Shown here: piece by piece, positions 19,501-23,501 of the stretch
Position numbering within the stretch: the stretch's first letter is position 1
How the letters are laid out: the number at the start of each line of letters is the position of its first letter
Assembly: GCF_000003605.2 (NCBI RefSeq)
Contig: NW_003110974.1
Coordinates: 178,129 to 201,629 of the forward strand
Length of the DNA: 23,501 nucleotides
Source: Saccoglossus kowalevskii
Taxonomy: Eukaryota; Hemichordata; Enteropneusta; Harrimaniidae
Reading direction: 5' to 3'
Program-made: the position numbers and the translations under genes
The notes under the pieces: generated by a model
Databases searched by the model: none
What the model was told of the DNA's origin: nothing
Seen by the model: the letters and a program-made list of their open reading frames with translations, nothing else

Positions 19501-21801
19501 GTTTCCGCTGTGAGGTTTTACAGGGAACGGGGCAAAGCTCGGAACTTTTCTGACCGAATGAAAAACGTGATCATGAGAATGAATAATTATGTTTAGGTCT
19601 ACACTCGAAGAAACCAACCAAATAATATTACATAATATGTATATACTTACATTGTTTTTGCAAATATGTATTCTTTAGTTGATTTTACTTGTATGTTTCG
19701 CTTATGGTAGATCTTCGATCTTTCAACAGTATGAAATCGAGACAATTGTTCCACTCCGAATGTTCACGAATCTGTATCTACAACAAAATACAAATGAAAG
19801 GACAAGCGGAAAAATAAGTCGTGTTGCTCCAATAAGAAATGATACTGCCACTAATTATGTTTCACATTCAATGTCGTTAACAGGGCGATTGCTAGTCCAT
19901 GAATGGGCTCACTTACATTGGGGAGTATTCGACGAATATCCAACGCACGATGACGACTACTTCTACGTCTCAGCCAATGGGAAAATAGAAGCCACAAGGT
20001 GTTCACTCCAAATCAAAGGATCATATAAACAAAGAGGATCGGTTAAAGATTGTGATTTCCGTAATATTACAAAACTGCAAAAAGCAGACTGTCATTTTAT
20101 CCCAACTCTTTCGAATGCCTCGGACTCAGCATCGTTGATGTATATGCAGTTTTTGCCAACTGTGAGTTATTTAACATGTGATTTATTTCTATGTCCGTAT
20201 TATATATATGTATATCACAGCCTATAAATATAAAGACTGTTTTAAACTGACTTGTGCACTTGACAAATCGAGAGTCTTTGTGAACGCTCTTGTAAATGCG
20301 AATAAGGGTTTCACATTTACACTTTTTCTTTTCAGATCACCGGTTTTTGTCACAATAACATCTCAGACCTTGCAGGATATCACAACCGAGAGGCACCAAA
20401 TAAACAAAACAAACAGTGTATGGGTAAAAGTGTGTGGGAGATCATATTAAACTCGGAAGACTTCGAATACGGCACTAACTTACCAGTTGACCCGACCGTC
20501 ACGATAGATACCACTCCTAGATTTCGTATAGTGCAAAGCAGAGAACGTCGATTGGTATTAGTATTAGATAGATCGGGAAGTATGGAGGTAATGTTTTACT
20601 GTACAGAACTGTCGGTGTTATCAATGTTTTTTTCTACATGTGCCGTTCATTAAAATTTAATATTACACAATTTACTTAATCTAATTGTGTCATTATTTTC
20701 AAGGGTGTGAGACTGACTAAATTACGACAAGCTGCTAGCGCTTTCATACGTAATACTATCTGTGAAGGCAGCTACCTTGGCATTGTAGAGTTCTCTGAGT
20801 TCGCGCAGGAATTGGCGCCCCTGACACTGGTTAATGGGAGCGATTCACGAGAAGGATTGATTCGGAGACTTCCCCATTCTGTCGGTGGGTGGACCAGCAT
20901 TGGTGCAGGAATAATGAAAGGTATTGAGGTAAGTATTTTTGCGGGCAGATATAAGACAACAGTATGTTTTACACACGTATTTATTAATTCGGAATAGTGG
21001 CATGTTAATGTTTTTATCCCCTAATATCCGAGTCTATGCAAGTTCATTGATTCTTTCTTGAGTGTCGGTCTGCAAAACTCGTTCCACCGGTTTCAAGTTA
21101 CATTACACGCTGTAGGTATCTTTCTGTCCTTATATCGCTCGCATTACTAGGTGTTATCAACTAATGGACAGAACCCAGAAGGCGGCTTGATAATGGCAAT
21201 TAGTGACGGAGGCGAAAACCGCGCACCTACGCTATCAGAGGCATTGCAAGCAGTGGATGAGTCGGGTGTTACCATAGACACTATAGCATACAGTGAACAA
21301 GCTGACGAGAATCTGGCATCTCTGGCAGCTAGGACCGGTGGTATGTCTTTCTTTTACTCCGGGGATGACGATTCCACGGTACTGGAGGACGCCTTCGCCA
21401 CCTCAATTACAAGTCGCGCTGCAGATTTCACGTCAGATGACACATACATAAAGGTATGCGACATACACTTGTTTCATACCGAACAATGAATTATGCGCTG
21501 TATTTTTTGTGCTGTACACATGTAATGCACACACACTGGCACAACTTATTTTCAATCAATTTTTTGTTATCAGTTATGGAGTGAAGTTGTTCATGTGTCA
21601 GCAAGAGGAGAAAACTATGGGCATCTTTACATCGACAGCACAGTTGGCATGGAAACTGAATTTTCGTTCACATACACAGAGAGCAGAGTAACAGTAGTTA
21701 TAAAGCGACCAGACTCGTCTATAATCGATGCTACATACGATGGCTATAAAGTCGATGATGAATTCCACAGAGTCGTTGTCACACTCCGTGAACACTCAAG
21801 G
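16326..21801 (+). CDS. CLCA family protein, first seven coding exons (3' end not in window)
   Basis: This is the second CLCA gene, divergent from the first. Exons are 16326-16502, 19048-19342, 19884-20161, 20336-20587, 20704-20928, 21151-21453 and 21574-21801, with phases 0,1,0,0,0,0 and open after exon 7. They encode 586 residues without any stop or frameshift: signal peptide, metallohydrolase domain with HEWAH (163-167), VWA domain with complete MIDAS (D328, S330, S332, T398, D428) and the start of the beta-rich domain. In the minus-strand paralogue the next exon follows after 465 bp and begins VGAWVYAIRN. Nothing like it is found in the 1.7 kb to the window end. Either intron 7 is long or the gene lost its 3' part. 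Confidence 0.93.
18470..18501. repeat. 10-bp perfect inverted repeat
   Basis: ACATTCCCTC and GAGGGAATGT around a 12-nt AT-rich loop. The arms each contain CATTCC, the TEAD-type core, in opposite orientation. Confidence 0.6.
18901..18968. repeat. (TATGA)n pentanucleotide microsatellite
   Basis: Thirteen uninterrupted TATGA units plus a partial one. The lack of interruptions suggests recent growth. It ends 80 bp before plus exon 2. Confidence 0.97.
19048..19342 (+). CDS. Plus CLCA exon 2
   Basis: Residues 60-157 plus one base. Acceptor TTTACAG|GTTGCA, donor GTTG|GTATGT, phase 1. It contains FTDASDFLF, ISILIPTTW and CGKKGEYLHLTP, colinear with minus exon 2 and of identical length. Confidence 0.95.
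19343..19883 (+). other. Intron 2 of plus CLCA gene
   Basis: 541 bp. The last 205 bp happen to be open in the frame of exon 3, but this has no counterpart in the paralogue or family. Nothing else is seen. Confidence 0.75.
19884..20161 (+). CDS. Plus CLCA exon 3: zinc site HEWAH
   Basis: Residues 158-250. Acceptor TTAACAG|GGCGAT, donor ACT|GTGAGT. LLVHEWAHLHWGVFDEYP is the metalloprotease signature. The reading frame stays open for 200 bp into the preceding intron, but the paralogue and the phase-1 junction fix the start here. CSL, CDF and CHF supply conserved Cys. Confidence 0.95.
20336..20587 (+). CDS. Plus CLCA exon 4
   Basis: Residues 251-334. Acceptor TTTTCAG|ATCACC, donor GAG|GTAATG. 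ITGFCHNN, HNREAPNKQNKQCMGKSVWE and LVLVLDRSGSME. The HNREAPNKQNxxC stretch is closer to vertebrate CLCA proteins than the minus-strand paralogue is. DRSGS is the MIDAS loop. Confidence 0.95.
20704..20928 (+). CDS. Plus CLCA exon 5: VWA
   Basis: Residues 335-409, 225 bp, phase 0 at both ends. Acceptor TTTCAAG|GGTGTG (AAG preceded by TTTTC), donor GAG|GTAAGT. VRLTKLRQAASAFI, LGIVEFSEFAQELAP and GGWTSIGAGIMKGIE, the last with MIDAS T398. It is the intact reference for the frameshifted minus exon 5. Confidence 0.94.
21151..21453 (+). CDS. Plus CLCA exon 6: VWA C-terminal half
   Basis: Residues 410-510. Acceptor ATTACTAG|GTGTTA, donor AAG|GTATGC. GGLIMAISDGGENRAP holds the MIDAS D428. VTIDTIAYSEQADENLASLA and ARTGGMSFFYSGDD follow, as in VWA domains of the family. 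Confidence 0.95.
21574..21801 (+). CDS. Plus CLCA exon 7: start of beta-rich domain
   Basis: Residues 511-586. Acceptor TTATCAG|TTATGG, donor AGG|GTAAGT. LYIDSTVGMETEFSFTYTE aligns with minus exon 7. The exon is 18 bp shorter than its paralogue and ends LREHSR where the other has LKGIAK. The good consensus donor argues for further exons downstream. Confidence 0.92.
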
Positions 21802-23040
21802 GTAAGTTAGTACTAACACTAGTGTTAACTAGCATAACATGACGCACAAGTAACTAATTCCGATACTAGTAATTACTTGGGCTAACAAATATTATTGTCA
21901 TGGGAAAATCAAAATCTGTCGATTTGTAAAACAATCTTGCTGGAGTCGACTTAATTTGATAGCGTACACGAAATAACTGATTCGTTCAATGAGTAATGAA
22001 ATCAAACTTCGTTATCATCAAACTTCTAACATTTAGTTAATTTAAAGGCATACTTATTATGGAACTCTCAACATTCCGATAAAGACTTTCCGTTTTCGAC
22101 ATTGTAAAATTCTTTCGTTTTTATGCAGAAAAATACAGTATTTTTCTACCAGGTAAAATCATATTTATTAAAGTTATTGTTCATACGTCATGATGAGTTG
22201 ATGAACTCACTGCATAGTTTGTAATTTCATTCAGCTTCTTTCAGTCATAATTCAAGACAAATGCAAGGCAAACATAAAGAAAATATAGCATTTTATCTTT
22301 ATTTTGTAATATTCTTGTGTAATCGGTAATTATGAAAATGATTTATGGGTGTGTCACCAGTCTGAGATACACCTAAAAGTATATGAAAGTACATGTATTC
22401 CTTTGGCTGTATGAGCAATCACATATGTGATTGCTGTCCAAATTGTATTTAACTCGGTCGCTGCGGGCGCACTTCATTTCGTATGATGATCACGCAAGAA
22501 GGCGTAGTGATCTCACGGTAATAGATATATCCCACAATGCAACTTTAAGAGTTAGAGACAGCATGGAGGTAGAAAAGAGAAGGAGTGAGGACGCTATTGT
22601 TTCCGCTGGTTTCATGATGCTTTAGATTTATTTACTCAGTACACATTGTAATTATTTGGCAAACACGCTGTCAAGTGTCACCGTTAATCGGCTTACGTGT
22701 TTCGGCTGTATTCGGAAGCTTCACGAAGATTCTCGACGCACTGCGCATGCCCAAACAGATAACAATAATACAAAATGCAGTGAAAGACGTACGCTGAGTG
22801 TACTCAATGCCCCAAATCTATTGCAACAAAAGGCGCGATTTTCAACATCTGCACAGTTCTGCAAACTGATGAAAAACGCCCTGTCAAAACATTTTGTTAT
22901 AAACTTATCATGTATCTTCAAATTTCACTGCGGAAATTTGCGGGATTCTTTTAATCAATGTCCAAAGTTGGACGACGAAAAGAAGTAATCACACATCTTG
23001 GAAGCGTCCGTATGCAGAATTTCCGGTACCTACAGTGTGA

Positions 23041-23071
23041 AATGACCTTTGTGATCCGTTAAAAGGTCATT
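23041..23071. repeat. 10-bp perfect inverted repeat AATGACCTTT / AAAGGTCATT
   Basis: Arms 23041-23050 and 23062-23071 with an 11-nt loop. Each arm contains a nuclear-receptor half-site (AGGTCA) pointing outward, but the 15-bp separation is not a standard spacing. TGCGCATGC directly follows, as it also occurs at 22742-22750. Confidence 0.65.
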
Positions 23072-23270
23072 GCGCATGCACAATTCTTTTAATTATGGTT
23101 TGCGCATTCAATTTTATAGACGATGTTTATACGGAATTTATTTTTTTCAGTTCTACTCTCGTTTTCGTGTGTAAATAAGCGGCTATCATCATTTAGGTAA
23201 AACGACTTCTAAACAGAAACAATAAGTGGCCTAACGGATGTTTATAAGATTAACATGGGCTTAAAGTGCC

Positions 23271-23294
23271 CGTGAAATGGCTGCTATTTTCACG
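23271..23294. repeat. 7-bp hairpin CGTGAAA / TTTCACG
   Basis: Exact arms around a 10-nt loop. Together with the palindrome at 23460 it may mark an interspersed repeat that continues past the window end. Confidence 0.5.
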
Positions 23295-23459
23295 CCTAAA
23301 ATTATCCATTGATACATAAATATTATTATTTTTTAATGTTTCTAAGCATGAATTATTTTTTTAAGTGAAAAAATGTGTTTTAAACTCAATCTGCGGCAAC
23401 TTTATTTTTGTGTATTTTAAAACGAGGCTCCTCATTAGTTTCTTATTTGCATACAGAAA

Positions 23460-23485
23460 TTCCCCTTGTGACGTCAGAAGGGGAA
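23460..23485. repeat. 26-bp near-perfect palindrome centred on TGACGTCA
   Basis: Arms TTCCCCTT and AAGGGGAA surround a central TGACGTCA; only one base pair of the 26-bp palindrome is mismatched. The centre is a consensus CRE/ATF site. Confidence 0.75.
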
Positions 23486-23501
23486 ATCGCATGGCAGCTT
23501 G

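Larger units (their letters stand above)
21802..23501. other. Intron 7 or 3' flank of plus CLCA gene; no exon found
   Basis: I looked for the expected next exons (VGxWxYxIRN, DGVYSxYF, FPPxxIxxL, SWTxPGDD) in all plus frames and saw none. A CpG-richer block lies at about 22440-22900, where two ORFs without ATG starts (22431-22625 and 22656-22988) have no recognisable domain. The right end carries several foldbacks (separate entries). Confidence 0.6.

Noticed and set aside
19679..19883. N-terminal extension of the ORF containing plus CLCA exon 3
   Set aside because: The paralogue and the family go directly from exon 2 to the VHEWAH exon with a phase-1 junction at 19884. The extension is intron that happens to be open.
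22431..22988. Two plus-strand ORFs (64 and 110 codons) as CLCA 3' exons or a separate gene
   Set aside because: Neither begins with ATG nor contains a CLCA landmark, and neither has a recognisable domain. Retained only as a CpG-richer noncoding block.

Overview
The window is nuclear DNA of an animal, not bacterial or phage DNA. Coding sequence is split into short exons with GT/AG splice sites. Introns and flanks are AT-rich and carry microsatellites, a minisatellite and foldback repeats. The only protein family I recognise is CLCA (calcium-activated chloride channel regulator), a metazoan family of secreted or membrane-anchored metallohydrolase/VWA proteins. AT-rich compact introns and a clustered CLCA pair suit a marine invertebrate, such as a non-vertebrate deuterostome or a lophotrochozoan, but I cannot name a species.

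Layout: (1) 1-3529 is mostly intergenic. It holds a weak two-frame coding-like patch (182-506), a CTCF-like motif (2196-2209) and a short ORF with a signal-peptide-like start and a Cys-rich tail ending at a possible splice donor (2538-2689). (2) 3530-14814, minus strand, is a CLCA gene of 11 coding exons encoding about 962 aa once two single-base frameshifts (exons 5 and 8) are discounted. It has a signal peptide, an HEXXH metallohydrolase domain, a VWA domain with a complete MIDAS, a beta-rich domain, an FN3-like domain, and a C-terminal transmembrane helix with a basic tail. (3) 14815-16325 is the shared divergent promoter region. (4) 16326-21801, plus strand, is the first seven coding exons (586 aa) of a second CLCA gene in head-to-head orientation. 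(5) 21802-23501 shows none of the expected remaining exons and is rich in inverted repeats.

The six intron positions shared by the two genes have identical phases (0,1,0,0,0,0) and very similar exon lengths (exon 2 is 295 bp in both). They therefore come from duplication of one ancestral gene followed by inversion, and the protein divergence suggests this is old. Family knowledge says CLCA proteins are self-cleaving extracellular proteases whose VWA domain modulates TMEM16-type chloride channels. A divergent pair could be co-expressed in epithelial or mucous tissue, but that is inference.

Most notable: the exon-length test that exposes two +1 frameshifts in the otherwise intact minus-strand gene; a copy of the end of exon 10 with its splice donor 92 bp downstream; a 28-unit, 53-bp minisatellite with ordered sequence variants in intron 1; a MITE-like element in intron 8; and the Cys-rich short ORF at 2538.
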